Shown here piece after piece: positions 8,385-18,030 of a DNA stretch of 20,535 bases. The translations under genes were made by a program, and so were the position numbers. This stretch comes from Cryptomeria japonica (Eukaryota > Streptophyta > Pinopsida > Cupressales > Cupressaceae). The stretch's first letter is position 1. Each line of letters starts with the position of its first letter. Under the pieces are notes generated by a model, which had not been told where the DNA came from, did not search any database, and worked only from the letters and a program-made list of their open reading frames with translations. The stretch lies in the NCBI RefSeq assembly GCF_030272615.1, contig NW_026729190.1:132501-153035 (forward strand), read 5' to 3'.

Positions 8385-8615
8385 GGTGTTGAGGTGCGTG
8401 CCGAGGTGGGTGGGTGCTAGGGTGCGCTCCATGGTGGGTGCCAGGGTGGGTGCGTGCTAGGGTGGATTCCAAAGAGGGTCATAGGGTGGGTGCCAAGGTG
8501 GGTTGGTGATATAGTGGGTTCAAAGGTGGGTACTAGGGTGGGTTCCAAGGTGGGTCACAAGTTGGGTGCCAGGATGCGTGGGTGTTAGGTTGGGTGCCAA
8601 GGTGGGCTCCTGCGT

Positions 8616-8634
8616 GGGTGGGTGCTAGGGTGGG
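8616..8634 (+). other. G-quadruplex motif
   Basis: Four GGG runs separated by loops of 1, 5 and 1 base (T, TGCTA, T), fitting the G3+N1-7 rule. Confidence 0.6.
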
Positions 8635-8865
8635 TTTCAAGGTGGACGCGAGGGCGGGTGCCAAGGTGGGTAACAAGTTGGGTGTTAGGATGGGTGAGTG
8701 CTAGAGTGGGTGCCAAGGTGGGTGGGTGCTAAGGTGGATGCCAAGGTGGTTCACAGGGTGGGTGGGTTCTAGGGTGAGTTCCAAGGTGGGTCACAGGTTC
8801 AGTGCTAGGGTGGGTGTCAAGGCGGGTGTCGAGGTGCCTGGGTGCTAGGGTGTGGATGCCAATGT

Positions 8866-8892
8866 GGGTCATAGGGTGGGTACTAGGGTGGG
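8866..8892 (+). other. G-quadruplex motif, five runs
   Basis: Five GGG runs with loops TCATA, T, TACTA and T, so more than one four-run combination is possible. Confidence 0.6.
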
Positions 8893-9087
8893 CTGCAATG
8901 TGGGTGCCAAGGTGGGTAACATGCTCGGTGGGTTCTAAATTGGGTGCCAGGGTGGGTGTGCACCCACCTTGCCCGAGGTGGGTGCCAAGGTGCCAGTGTG
9001 GGTGGGTGCTAAGGTGGATGCCAAGGTGGGTGAGAAGGTGGGTGATAGGTTGAGTGGTAGGATGGGTGGGTGCCAAGATGGGTCACA

Positions 9088-9106
9088 GGGTGGGTGCAAG
9101 GGTGGG
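9088..9106 (+). other. G-quadruplex motif
   Basis: Four GGG runs with loops T, TGCAA and T. Confidence 0.6.
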
Positions 9107-9590
9107 TAGGTGCTAGGGTTGGTGTCAGGGTGGGTGGGTGCTAGGTTGGGTTCCAAGGTGGGTGCGAGGGTGAGTGTCAAGGTGGGTCACAGGTTAGGTG
9201 CTAGGATGGGTGAGTGCTAGGGTGCAAAGGTGCCAGGGTGGGTGCTAGGATGGGTCGATGCTAGGGTGAGTGGCAAGGTGGGTCCACAAGTGTCAAGGTG
9301 GGTGCCGAGGTGGGTGCCAAGTCGGCGACTGCTATGGTGGATGCCAAGGTGGGTCACGGGGTGGGTGCCAAGTTGCTAGGTTGGGTTCCAAGGTGGGTGC
9401 CAACGTGGGTGCTAGGGTGCGTGGGTTAAAGGGTGTGTCACAACGTGGGTGCCAGGATGGGTGCGCACCCACACTGGCCAAGACGGGTGCGGGTGCAAGG
9501 TTGGGTTCCAAGCCCGGTCACAGGCTGGGTGCTAGGATGGGTGGGTGCCAAGGTGGGCACCAGGGTGGGTGCACCCACCCTGGCCAAGGT

Positions 9591-9629
9591 GGGTCACGGG
9601 GTGGGTCCTAGGGTGGGTAACGGGGTGGG
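9591..9629 (+). other. dense G-quadruplex motif, seven runs
   Basis: Seven runs of three or four G, with loops TCAC, T, TCCTA, T, TAAC and T. It begins 20 bp inside the left end of the 7,936-bp tandem unit and is the strongest motif of this kind in the window. Confidence 0.65.
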
Positions 9630-10000
9630 TACTAAGGTGCGTGCCAAGGTGGGTCATAGGGTGGGTGCCAAGGTGGGCACCAGGGTGGGTGTGCACCAAC
9701 CCTAGCCAGGGTAGGTCACGGGGTGGTTGTCGGGGTGGGCGTCAAGGAGCCAAGGTGGGTGGCAAGTAGCCAAGTTGCGTGCCAAGGTGGGTGTCGGGGT
9801 GGGTGCCAAGGATCCAAGGTGGGTGCCAAGGAACCAAGGTGGGTGTCTGGGTGGGTGCCGAGGTGGGAGCCAGGGTGGGTCCCAAGGTGAGTGCAAAGGT
9901 GGGTGCCAGGGTCAAGGTGAGTGCCAATGTGGGTTCCAAGGTGCCAGGGTCAGGGTGAGTGCCAATGTGGGTTCAAAGGTGCTAAGTTGGGTGCGAGGTT

Positions 10001-10019
10001 GGGTGCGAGGGTGGGTGGG
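10001..10019 (+). other. G-quadruplex motif
   Basis: Four GGG runs with loops TGCGA, T and T, near the right end of the minisatellite. Confidence 0.6.
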
Positions 10020-10094
10020 TGCCAAGGTGTGCTAGGTGGAAGCCCGGGTGGGTCGGCATCCCATGGGTGTCGAGTTGGGTGCCTGATGGGTGCT

Positions 10095-10440
10095 TCTTGT
10101 CAAGTTTTAGTCGTCGGGACTCATTTCGAGCCTTAGAGGTCGTTTCTTGTCCGGTTGCCCTGTCTTCGACCTGGGAACCCAATTTTGGTCCTCGGGTCCC
10201 ATTTTTTTTTGTCTCGCATCCCACTTTTGGCCTGTGGCCTTTTCGGGGTCGATTCTCGTTTTGGGCATCAGAGCATGTTTCTTCTCCTAAAACCCAATAT
10301 TTGTTTATTAAGTCTCGGAACACATTTTTGTTCTCGTGGACCCATCATGGGTCTTGGAACGCATTTGTGGTCCTTGGGTCCCATTTTGCATCCCGAAACT
10401 TGTGTTTTGGTGCTTGATCCCTATTTTGGGTGCCCACCTT
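10095..10440. other. T-rich spacer of degenerate 20-bp words
   Basis: No gene is visible. The + strand shows irregular words such as TTTTGGTCCTCGGGTCCCAT, GGAACCCAATTTTGG and TCTCGCATCCCACTTTTGG, with a period near 20 bp, plus a T8-T9 run at about 10202. It separates the G-rich minisatellite from the GC-rich 5S flank and is copied at 18031-18376. Confidence 0.6.
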
Positions 10441-10825
10441 GCACCAAGTGCGCACCCGGGGCAAACCGAGCGCCTTGGTGCACCGGGGCAAGATCGAGCG
10501 TGCACCCGAGGCGCCCCGAACATGCACCAAGGTGCACTCGGCCCACATGTGAGCGCAGGTCGTTGCGCCCGAGGTGGTGTGTGGGCACCGCGTTGCAGAC
10601 GGGACACTGCACGCACACGACGCCCCCTCCAGGTGCACGCACGTAGGCCGGGCCGGGTGCACACCCGACGCCCTAGCAAGGTGCGCGCACCCGGGCAGGG
10701 CTCACACTTGGCGAACGGGGCGCACTTCGCGAGGGAGGGTGTGCACCTCGACGGGGGTGGGTGGCCGGGGTGGATTCGCACGTGGGTCGCGGTTTGCTAA
10801 GTACACACTGCGACAAGCTCATAAC
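10441..10825. other. GC-rich 5S upstream flank
   Basis: The segment is built of GTGCGCACCC, CACCAAGGTGCAC and CCCGAGGCG words and has no supported gene. Immediately before the 5S gene the base at -1 is C, as usual for plant 5S genes, and CTAAGTACA covers the -28 region where a TATA-like element is expected; it is a weak match. In the second copy one base here differs (GTACAC against GTAAAC, 10804/18740). Confidence 0.5.
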
Positions 10826-10943
10826 GGGTGCGATCATACCAGCATTAGTGCACCGGATCCCATCAGAACTCCGCAGTTAAGCGCGCTTGGGCCGGAGTAG
10901 TACTGGGATGGGTGACCTCCCGGGAAGTCCCGGTGTTGCACCC
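10826..10943 (+). rRNA. 5S ribosomal RNA gene, copy 1
   Basis: Complete 118-nt plant 5S rRNA, a component of the large ribosomal subunit transcribed by RNA polymerase III. It starts with GGGTGCGATCATACCAGC and ends with GTGTTGCACCC; GGGTGC at the 5' end pairs fully with GCACCC at the 3' end. The CCGG stem (residues 67-70 with 105-108) replaces the form I recall for flowering plants and suggests a gymnosperm. Residue 19 is A here and G in the second copy; by comparison with the flowering-plant pair A19-U59, this A faces C59 and would break the pair. A T6 run follows directly. The gene is on the strand opposite to the Pol I motifs. Some residue numbers depend on remembered structures. Confidence 0.97.
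10875..10922 (+). promoter_or_regulatory. 5S internal control region, copy 1
   Basis: Box A (residues 50-64, starting AGTTAAGCG), the intermediate element (about 67-72, CCGGAG) and box C (about 80-97, GGGATGGGTGACCTCCCG) are all present. These bind TFIIIA and recruit Pol III. The intermediate element is unaltered here. Confidence 0.8.
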
Positions 10944-10956
10944 TTTTTTAGTTTTT
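10944..10956 (+). terminator. Pol III terminator, copy 1
   Basis: T6 begins right after the last gene base, followed by AG and a second T5. T runs of four or more on the coding strand end Pol III transcription. Confidence 0.85.
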
Positions 10957-11349
10957 CGCCGGGCGTCGCAATGCTATTTGAATAAACCTTTTGCCCGTTT
11001 GCGTTCTCGTCGGGGCCGGGCCGGGCCGGGGTGCGCTGCCCGCACTACCGCGCGCGCGGGGGCGACACCGAGCGCGCACCCGAGGCGCCCCGAGCACACA
11101 GGCCACGGTGCAACCCGGGCGTTGTGCGCGCACCCCGGTGCGCCCGAGGTGCTGCGCGCGCACCCAGGTGAAATCGGTGTGCACCTCGGCCAGTGCGCGC
11201 TCGGTCGAGTCGCGCACGTTGGCCAAGGTGCACGGTGATGTTTCTTACTCTAAGGTTCCGCACCAGACGCCCGGGACAGGTGAGCGAAGCTGGGCGGGGC
11301 CGGGTGCGCGGCCGGGGCAGGTGCACGCAGCTGGAGAGAGCTTTGGAGC
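10957..11349. other. 5S downstream flank
   Basis: No gene is seen. A GGGCCGGGCCGGGCCGGGG tract occurs near 11014, followed by GCGCGCGG and GTGCGCGCACC words. The only AT-rich piece is ATGCTATTTGAATAAACC near 10971. Confidence 0.5.
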
Positions 11350-12865
11350 ACACTTCGGAGCGCACCAATGATGCGCTCCATTCAAAAGTTTCCTGAAAAG
11401 GCAAAAAAAGTTGAGATTATAGAATTTCCCACTTGAGAGATTGTAAAAAAAAAAAATTTAAAATGAAGGAAACGCGGGTGCCAAGGTGTGCGCAGCCCAG
11501 CCAAGGTGTGCGCACCAAGGCGCCCACCCTGGCGAAGGTGCACGCAAGGTGCGCACCCGAGGCAAACCGGACAATTAACCCAACTTTCGACTTCGCGCGC
11601 ACCTTGGAGCGCACTTCGGAGCGCTCCTTGGTGCGCACCAATCTTGGGCACCTCGGAGTGCACCATGGCGCCCACCAAGGTGCGCACCCGGGGCAAACCG
11701 AGCTCCGACTTCGTGCGCACCTTGGAGCGCACGAAAGGTGCGCACCATGGCGCCCACCAAGGTGCGCAGCCCAGCCAAGGCGTGCGCATCAAGGTGCGCA
11801 CCCTGGCGAAGGTGCGCACCCGGGGCAAACCGAGCTCCGACTTCGTGCGCACCTTGGAGCGCACAAAAGGTGCGCAACCCAGCCAAGGTGTGCGCACCCC
11901 GGTCAAACCGAGCTCCGAATCGTGCGCACCAGAGGTGCACGCCATCGTGCGCACCTTGGAGCACACTTCGGAGCCCTCCTTGGTGCGCGCCGATGTTGCG
12001 CACCTCGGAGCGCACCCGGGGAAAACAATGCAATTAACCCGACTTTCGACTTCGTGGGCACCTCGGAGCGCTCTCGGGTTCGCACCTCGGAGCACACCGA
12101 GGTGCGCACCTTTGATGCGCTGCCTTCACCAATTTCCAGAAAAGGCAAGAAAACATTGAGAAGGTGTGCGCACCGAGGTGCCCACCCTGGCGAAGGTGCA
12201 CGCGAGGTGCGCACCCGGGGCAAACCGGGCTCCGACTTCGTGCACGCCGCACCTTGGAGCACACTTCGGAGCGCTCCTTGGTGCGCACCAGGGCGCGCAA
12301 CCCAGCCGAGGTGCCCACCCCGGCGAAGGTGCACGCGAGGTGCGCACCCGGGGCAAACCGGGCTCCGACTTCGTGCACGCCATGGTGCCCACCGCGGCGA
12401 AGGTGCACGCGAGGTGCGCACCCGGGGCAAACCGGGCTCCGACTTCGTGCACGCCGCACCTTGGAGCACACTTCGGAGCGCTCCTTGGTGCGCACCATGG
12501 TGCCCACCAGGGCGCGCAACCCCGCCGAAGGTGCACGCGAGGTGCGCACCCGGGGCAAACCGGGCTCCGACTTCGTGCACGCCGCACCTTGGAGCACACT
12601 TCGGAGCGCTCCTTGGTGCGCACCATGGTGCCCACCAGGGCGCGCAACCCCGCCGAAGGTGCACGCGAGGTGCGCACCCGGGGCAAACCGGGCTCCGACT
12701 TCGTGCACGCCATGGTGCGCACCGCGGCGAAGGTGCGCACCCGGGGCAAACCGGGCTCCGACTTCGTGCACGCCGCACCTTGGAGCACACTTCGGAGCGC
12801 TCCTTGGTGCGCACCAGGGCGCGCAACCCAGCCGAGGTGCCCACCCCGGCGAAGGTGCACGCGAG

Positions 12866-15230
12866 GTGCGTACCCGGGGCAAACCGGGCTCCGACTTCGT
12901 GCACGCCGCACCTTGGAGCACACTTCGGAGCGCTCCTTGGTGCGCACCATGGTGCCCACCAGGCCGCGCAACCCAGCCAAGGTGTGCGCACCAAGGTGCA
13001 CGCGAGGTGCGCACCCGGGGCAAACCGGGGTCCGACTTCGTGCACGCCGCACCTTGGAGCACACATCGGGGCGCTCCCGGGTTCGCACCGGCGTTGCGCA
13101 CCGTGGTGGGCACCTCGGAGCACACCAAGGTGGGCAGCGAGGTGCGCACCTTTGATGCGATGCCTTCACTAATTTCCATAAAAGGCAAAAAAAAAACGAG
13201 ATTTTAAAATTTCCGTTTTGAAAGATAGTGAGAAAAAGGGAATGCTGGTGCCATCTTGAGCCCGCCCTGGTGCGCAGCCCAGCCAAGGTGTGCGCACCAA
13301 GGTGCCCACCCTGGCGAAGGTGCGCGCCCGGGCAATTAATCCAACTTCCAACTTCGCGCGCGCCAGGGTGGGAGCGCACCCAACAACCGGGCCTGGGAAG
13401 AGCCAATGCGAGAAACCCCACCAAACGCTCTGACAAAAAAAGAGGGGGCGCTCCAGTAACCCCGCTTCGGAGCGCACCCTGGGCAAACCCAGCCAAGGTG
13501 CCCACCCCGGCCAAGGTGCAGGCGAGGTGCGCACCCGGGGCAAACCGGGCTCCGACAACGTGCACGCCGCACCTTGGAGCACACTTCGTAGCGCTCCCGG
13601 GTGCGCACCTCAGAGCACACCAAGGTGGGCAGCGAGGTGCGCACCTTTGATGCGCTGCCTTCACTAATTTCCAGAAAAGGCAAAAAAAAAAGGAGATTTT
13701 AAAATTTCCGTTTTGAAAGATAGTGAAAAAAACGGAACGCGCGTGCCATCTTGAGCCCGCCCTGGTGCGCAGCCCAGGTAAGGTGCCCACCCTGGCAAAG
13801 GTGCGCACCCGGGCAATTAACCCTACTTCCGACTTCGTGCGCGCCAGGGTGGCAACCGGGCCTCGGAAGAGCCAATGCGAGAAACCCCACCAAACGCTCC
13901 GACAAAAAAAGAGGCGGCGCTCCAATAACCCCGCTTCGGAGCGCAGCCGGGGCAAACCCAGCCAAGGTGCCCACCCCGACGAAGGTGCACGCGAGGTGCG
14001 CACCCGGGGCAAACCGGGCTCCGACAACGTGCACGCAGCACCTTGGAGCACACTTCGAAGCACTCCCGGGTGCCCACCGGCGTTGCGCACCGTGGTGGGC
14101 AGCGAGGTGCGCACCTTTGATGCGCTGCCTTCACTAATTTCCAGAAAAAGGCAAAAAAAAATGAGATTTTAAAATTTCCGTTTTGAAAGATAGTGAAAAA
14201 AAAGGAACGCGGGTGCCATCTTGAGCCCGCCCTGGTGCGCAGCCCAGGCAAGGCATGCGCACCAAGGTGCCCACCCGAGGTGCACACCCGGGGCAAACCG
14301 GGCTCCGACTTCGTGCAGGCCGCACCTTGGAGCACACTTCGGAGCGCTCCTTGGTGCGCACCATGGTGCCCACCAGGGCGCGCAACCCAGCCAAGGTCTG
14401 CACACCAAGGTGCCCACCCCGGCGAAGGTGCACGCGAGGTGCGCACCCGGGGCAAACCGGGCTCCGACTTCGTGCACGCCATGGTGCCCACCGCGGCGAA
14501 GGTGCACGCGAGGTGCGCACCCGGGGCAAACCGGGCTCCGACTTCGTGCACGCCGCACCTTGGAGCACACTTCGGAGCGCTCCTTGGTGCGCACCATGGT
14601 GCCCACCAGGGCGCGCAACCCAGCCAAGGTGTGCGCACCAAGGTGCACGCGAGGTGCGCACCCGGGGCAAACCGGGGTCCGACTTCGTGCACGCCGCACC
14701 TTGGAGCACACATCGGAGCGCTCCCAGGTTCGCACCAGCGTTGCGCACCTTTGATGCGCTGCCTTCACTAATTTCAAGAAAAGGCAAAAAAAAACGAGAT
14801 TTTAAAATTTCCGTTCTGAAAGATAGTGAAAAAAACGGAACGCGGGTGCCATCTTGAGCCCTTCCTGGTGCGCAGCCCAGGCAAGTTGTGCGCACCAAGG
14901 TGCCCACCCTGGCGGAGGTGCGCGCCCGGGGCAATCCGGGCTCCGACTTCGTGCACTGCATGGTGCCCACCAAGGCGCGCAACCCAGCCAAGGTGCCCAC
15001 CGCAGCGAAGGTGCACGCGAGGTGCGCACCCGAGGTGCACACCCGGGGCAAACCGGGCTCCGACTTCGTGCACGCCGCACCTTGGAGCACACTTCAGAGC
15101 GCTCCTTGGTGCGCACCAGGGCGCGCAACCCAGCCGAGGTGCCCACCCCGGCGAAGGTGCACGCGAGGTGCGCACCCGGGGCAAACCGGGCTCCGACTTC
15201 GTGCACGCCATGGTGCCCACCGCGGCGAAG
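12866..15230. repeat. 2,365-bp higher-order unit, copy A
   Basis: From about 12866 the sequence recurs 2,365 bp to the right (for example 13171 and 15536, 13666 and 16031). It contains four AT-rich islands and two copies of the CCAACAACCGGGCC segment. Confidence 0.85.
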
Positions 15231-17458
15231 GTGCGCACCCGGGGCAAACCGGGCTCCGACTTCGTGCACGCCGCACCTTGGAGCACACTTCGGAGCGCTC
15301 CTTGGTGCGCACCATGGTGCCCACCAGGCCGCGCAACCCAGCCAAGGTGTGCGCACCAAGGTGCACGCGAGGTGCGCACCCGGGGCAAACCGGGGTCCGA
15401 CTTCGTGCACGCCGCACCTTGGAGCACACATCGGGGCGCTCCCGGGTTCGCACCGGCGTTGCGCACCGTGGTGGGCACCTCGGAGCACACCAAGGTGGGC
15501 AGCGAGGTGCGCACCTTTGATGCGATGCCTTCACTAATTTCCATAAAAGGCAAAAAAAAAACGAGATTTTAAAATTTCCGTTTTGAAAGATAGTGAGAAA
15601 AAGGGAATGCTGGTGCCATCTTGAGCCCGCCCTGGTGCGCAGCCCAGCCAAGGTTTGCGCACCAAGGTGCCCACCCTGGCGAAGGTGTGCGCCCGGGCAA
15701 TTAACCCAACTTCCAACTTCGCGCGCGCCAGGGTGGGAGCGCACCCAACAACCGGGCCTGGGAAGAGCCAATGCGAGAAACCCCACCAAACTCTCTGACA
15801 AAAAAAGAGGGGGCGCTCCAGTAACCCCGCTTCGGAGCGCACCCTGGGCAAACCCAGCCAAGGTGCCCACCCCGGCCAAGGTGCAGGCGAGGTGCGCACC
15901 CGGGGCAAACCGGGCTCCGACAACGTGCACGCCGCACCTTGGAGCACACTTCGTAGCGCTCCCGGGTGCGCACCTCAGAGCACACCAAGGTGGGCAGCGA
16001 GGTGCGCACCTTTGATGCGCTGCCTTCACTAATTTCCAGAAAAGGCAAAAAAAAAAGGAGATTTTAAAATTTCCGTTTTGAAAGATAGTGAAAAAAACGG
16101 AACGCGCGTGCCATCTTGAGCCCGCCCTGGTGCGCAGCCCAGGTAAGGTGCCACCCTGGCAAAGGTGCGCACCCGGGCAATTAACCCTACTTCCGACTTC
16201 GTGCGCGCCAGGGTGGCAACCGGGCCTCGGAAGAGCCAATGCGAGAAACCCCACCAAACGCTCCGACAAAAAAAGAGGCGGCGCTCCAATAACCCCGCTT
16301 CGGAGCGCAGCCGGGGCAAACCAAGCCAAGGTGCCCACCCCGACGAAGGTGCACGCGAGGTGCGCACCCGGGGCAAACCGGGCTCCGACAACGTGCACGC
16401 AGCACCTTGGAGCACACTTCGAAGCACTCCCGGGTGCCCACCGGCGTTGCGCACCGTGGTGGGCAGCGAGGTGCGCACCTTTGATGCGCTGCCTTCACTA
16501 ATTTCCAGAAAAAGGCAAAAAAAAATGAGATTTTAAAATTTCCGTTTTGAAAGATAGTGAAAAAAAAGGAACGCGGGTGCCATCTTGAGCCCGCCCTGGT
16601 GCGCAGCCCAGGCAAGGCATGCGCACCAAGGTGCCCACCCGAGGTGCACACCCGGGGCAAACCGGGCTCCGACTTCGTGCAGGCCGCACCTTGGAGCACA
16701 CTTCGGAGCGCTCCTTGGTGCGCACCATGGTGCCCACCAGGGCGCACCCGAGGCAAACCGGGCTCCGACTTCGTGCACGCCGCACCTTGGAGCACACATC
16801 GGAGCGCTCCCAGGTTCGCACCAGCGTTGCGCACCTTTGATGCGCTGCCTTCACTAATTTCCAGAAAAGGCAAAAAAAAACGATATTTTAAAATTTCCGT
16901 TCTGAAAGATAGTGAAAAAAACGGAACGCGGGTGCCATCTTGAGCCCTTCCTGATGCGCAGCCCAGGCAAGTTGTGCGCACCAAGGTGCCCACCCTGGCG
17001 GAGGTGCGCGCCCGGGGCAAACCGGGCTCCGACTTCGTGCACTGCATGGTGCCCACCAAGGCGCGCAACCCAGCCAAGGTGCCCACCGCAGCGAAGGTGC
17101 ACGCGAGGTGCGCACCCGAGGTGCACACCCGGGGCAAACCGGGCTCCGACTTCGTGCACGCCGCACCTTGGAGCACACTTCAGAGCGCTCCTTGGTACGC
17201 ACCAGGGCGCGCAACCCAGCCAAGGTGCTCACCCCGGCGAAGGTGCACGCGAGGTGCGCACCCGGGGCAAACCGGGCTCGGACTTCGTGCACGCCGCACC
17301 TTGGAGCACACATCGGAGCGCTCCCGGGTTCGCACCAGCATTGCGCACCTTTGATGCGCTGCCTTCACTAATTTCCAGAAAAGGCAAAAAAAAGAAAAAA
17401 ATGAGATTTTAAAATTTCCGTTTTGAAAGATAGTGAAAAAAACGGAACGCGGGTGCCA
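13171..17458. repeat. family of nine AT-rich islands (80-89 bp each)
   Basis: Islands lie at 13171-13252, 13666-13748, 14136-14218, 14770-14850, 15536-15617, 16031-16113, 16500-16582, 16856-16936 and 17370-17458. Each has AATTTCCAGAAAAGGC, an A8-A10 run, GAGATTTTAAAATTTCCG, TTTTGAAAGATAGTG, an A5-A8 run and ACGCGGGTGCC. Each is preceded by CACCTTTGATGCGCTGCC and followed by ATCTTGAGCCCGCCC. A diverged version lies at 11395-11470 and a shortened one at 12125-12165, with duplicates at 19331-19406 and 20061-20101. They stand out sharply from the GC-rich surroundings. Their role is unknown. Confidence 0.85.
13372..16325. repeat. four copies of a unique-looking 95-bp segment
   Basis: Copies lie at about 13372-13470, 13852-13945, 15737-15835 and 16216-16309. 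They contain CAACCGGGCCTGGGAAGAGC (or CTCGGAAGAGC), CAATGCGAGAAACCCCACC, CTCTGACAAAAAAAGAGG (or CTCCGAC...) and GCGCTCCAGTAACCCCGC. The segment shares no words with the GTGCGCACC units and occurs only in the first two sub-blocks of each 2.36-kb unit. I do not recognise it. Confidence 0.75.
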
Positions 17459-17506
17459 TCTTGAGCCCGCCCTGGTGTGCAGCCCAGGCAAGTTGTGCGC
17501 ACCAAG
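15231..17506. repeat. 2,365-bp higher-order unit, copy B (shortened) and start of a third
   Basis: It matches copy A with a 1-bp deletion near 16150 (offset becomes 2,364) and a 278-bp deletion near 16745 (offset becomes 2,086). A further truncation after about 17284 jumps to the island sequence of a third unit, which is then cut by the 7,936-bp junction at 17507. Confidence 0.8.
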
Positions 17507-17526
17507 GCACCCACCCTGGCCAAGGT

Positions 17527-17565
17527 GGGTCACGGGGTGGGTCCTAGGGTGGGTAACGGGGTGGG
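17527..17565 (+). other. dense G-quadruplex motif, second copy
   Basis: Identical to the seven-run motif at 9591 and placed 20 bp from the tandem junction. Confidence 0.65.
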
Positions 17566-17936
17566 TACTAAGGTGCGTGCCAAGGTGGGTCATAGGGTGG
17601 GTGCCAAGGTGGGCACCAGGGTGGGTGTGCACCAACCCTAGCCAGGGTAGGTCACGGGGTGGTTGTCGGGGTGGGCGTCAAGGAGCCAAGGTGGGTGGCA
17701 AGTAGCCAAGTTGCGTGCCAAGGTGGGTGTCGGGGTGGGTGCCAAGGATCCAAGGTGGGTGCCAAGGAACCAAGGTGGGTGTCTGGGTGGGTGCCGAGGT
17801 GGGAGCCAGGGTGGGTCCCAAGGTGAGTGCAAAGGTGGGTGCCAGGGTCAAGGTGAGTGCCAATGTGGGTTCCAAGGTGCCAGGGTCAGGGTGAGTGCCA
17901 ATGTGGGTTCAAAGGTGCTAAGTTGGGTGCGAGGTT

Positions 17937-17955
17937 GGGTGCGAGGGTGGGTGGG
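17937..17955 (+). other. G-quadruplex motif, second copy
   Basis: Four GGG runs with loops TGCGA, T and T, identical to the motif at 10001. Confidence 0.6.
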
Positions 17956-18030
17956 TGCCAAGGTGTGCTAGGTGGAAGCCCGGGTGGGTCGGCATCCCAT
18001 GGGTGTCGAGTTGGGTGCCTGATGGGTGCT

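Larger units (their letters stand above)
8385..10090 (+). repeat. degenerate G-rich minisatellite (GGTGGGTGCCAAGG family)
   Basis: Short words of 10-25 bp such as GGTGGGTGCC, AAGGTGGGT, GCTAGGGTGGG and GTCACAGGGTGGG are repeated with constant variation for 1.7 kb. The + strand is strongly G-rich and C-poor. Runs of three or four G are dense enough to form several G-quadruplex motifs. Open frames rich in G, W and V on the + strand, or P, T and H on the - strand, cross the block and are not genes. The part from 9571 onward is repeated at 17507-18026. Confidence 0.9.
9571..17506. repeat. 7,936-bp tandem unit, first copy
   Basis: From 9571 onward every base matches the position 7,936 bp to the right, as far as the window allows, apart from six substitutions seen at 10629, 10629+175 (10804), 10844, 10895, 10965 and 12378. 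Left of 9571 the two sequences differ at once (GGGTGGGT against CACCAAG). The unit contains the right part of the G-rich minisatellite, the T-rich spacer, one 5S gene and the whole GTGCGCACC satellite. The boundary lies in CCCACCCTGGC, a word also common in the satellite, so unequal exchange at short homology is the simplest origin. Confidence 0.93.
11350..17506. repeat. GTGCGCACC satellite with higher-order structure
   Basis: The basic unit is 128-141 bp and reads, in broken form, GGGGCAAACCGGGCTCCGAC, TTCGTGCACGCCGCACC, TTGGAGCACACTTCGGAGCG, CTCCTTGGTGCGCACC and CAACCCAGCCAAGGTG. Between 12220 and 13020 the anchor GCAAACCG is spaced 133, 74, 128, 128, 63, 133 and 141 bp, so half-length units are mixed in. 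The block 11460-12160 uses a diverged variant (AAACCGAGCTCC). Repeated AT-rich islands and a distinct CCAACAACCGGGCC-type segment punctuate it. All six frames are open for hundreds of codons because the repeat is CpG-rich and stop-poor. Confidence 0.9.

Noticed and set aside
8385-10090. Interstitial telomeric repeats suggested by GCTAGGGTGGG and TTAGGTTGGG words
   Set aside because: No run of TTTAGGG or TTAGGG units exists; the words are variants of GGTGGGTGCC.
11433-17412. Open frames up to 662 residues, rich in R, C, A, P and H
   Set aside because: They cover the CpG-rich satellite in several frames on both strands and shift frame at each repeat-length change; they also cross the A-run islands. 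No start context, domain or codon preference supports them.
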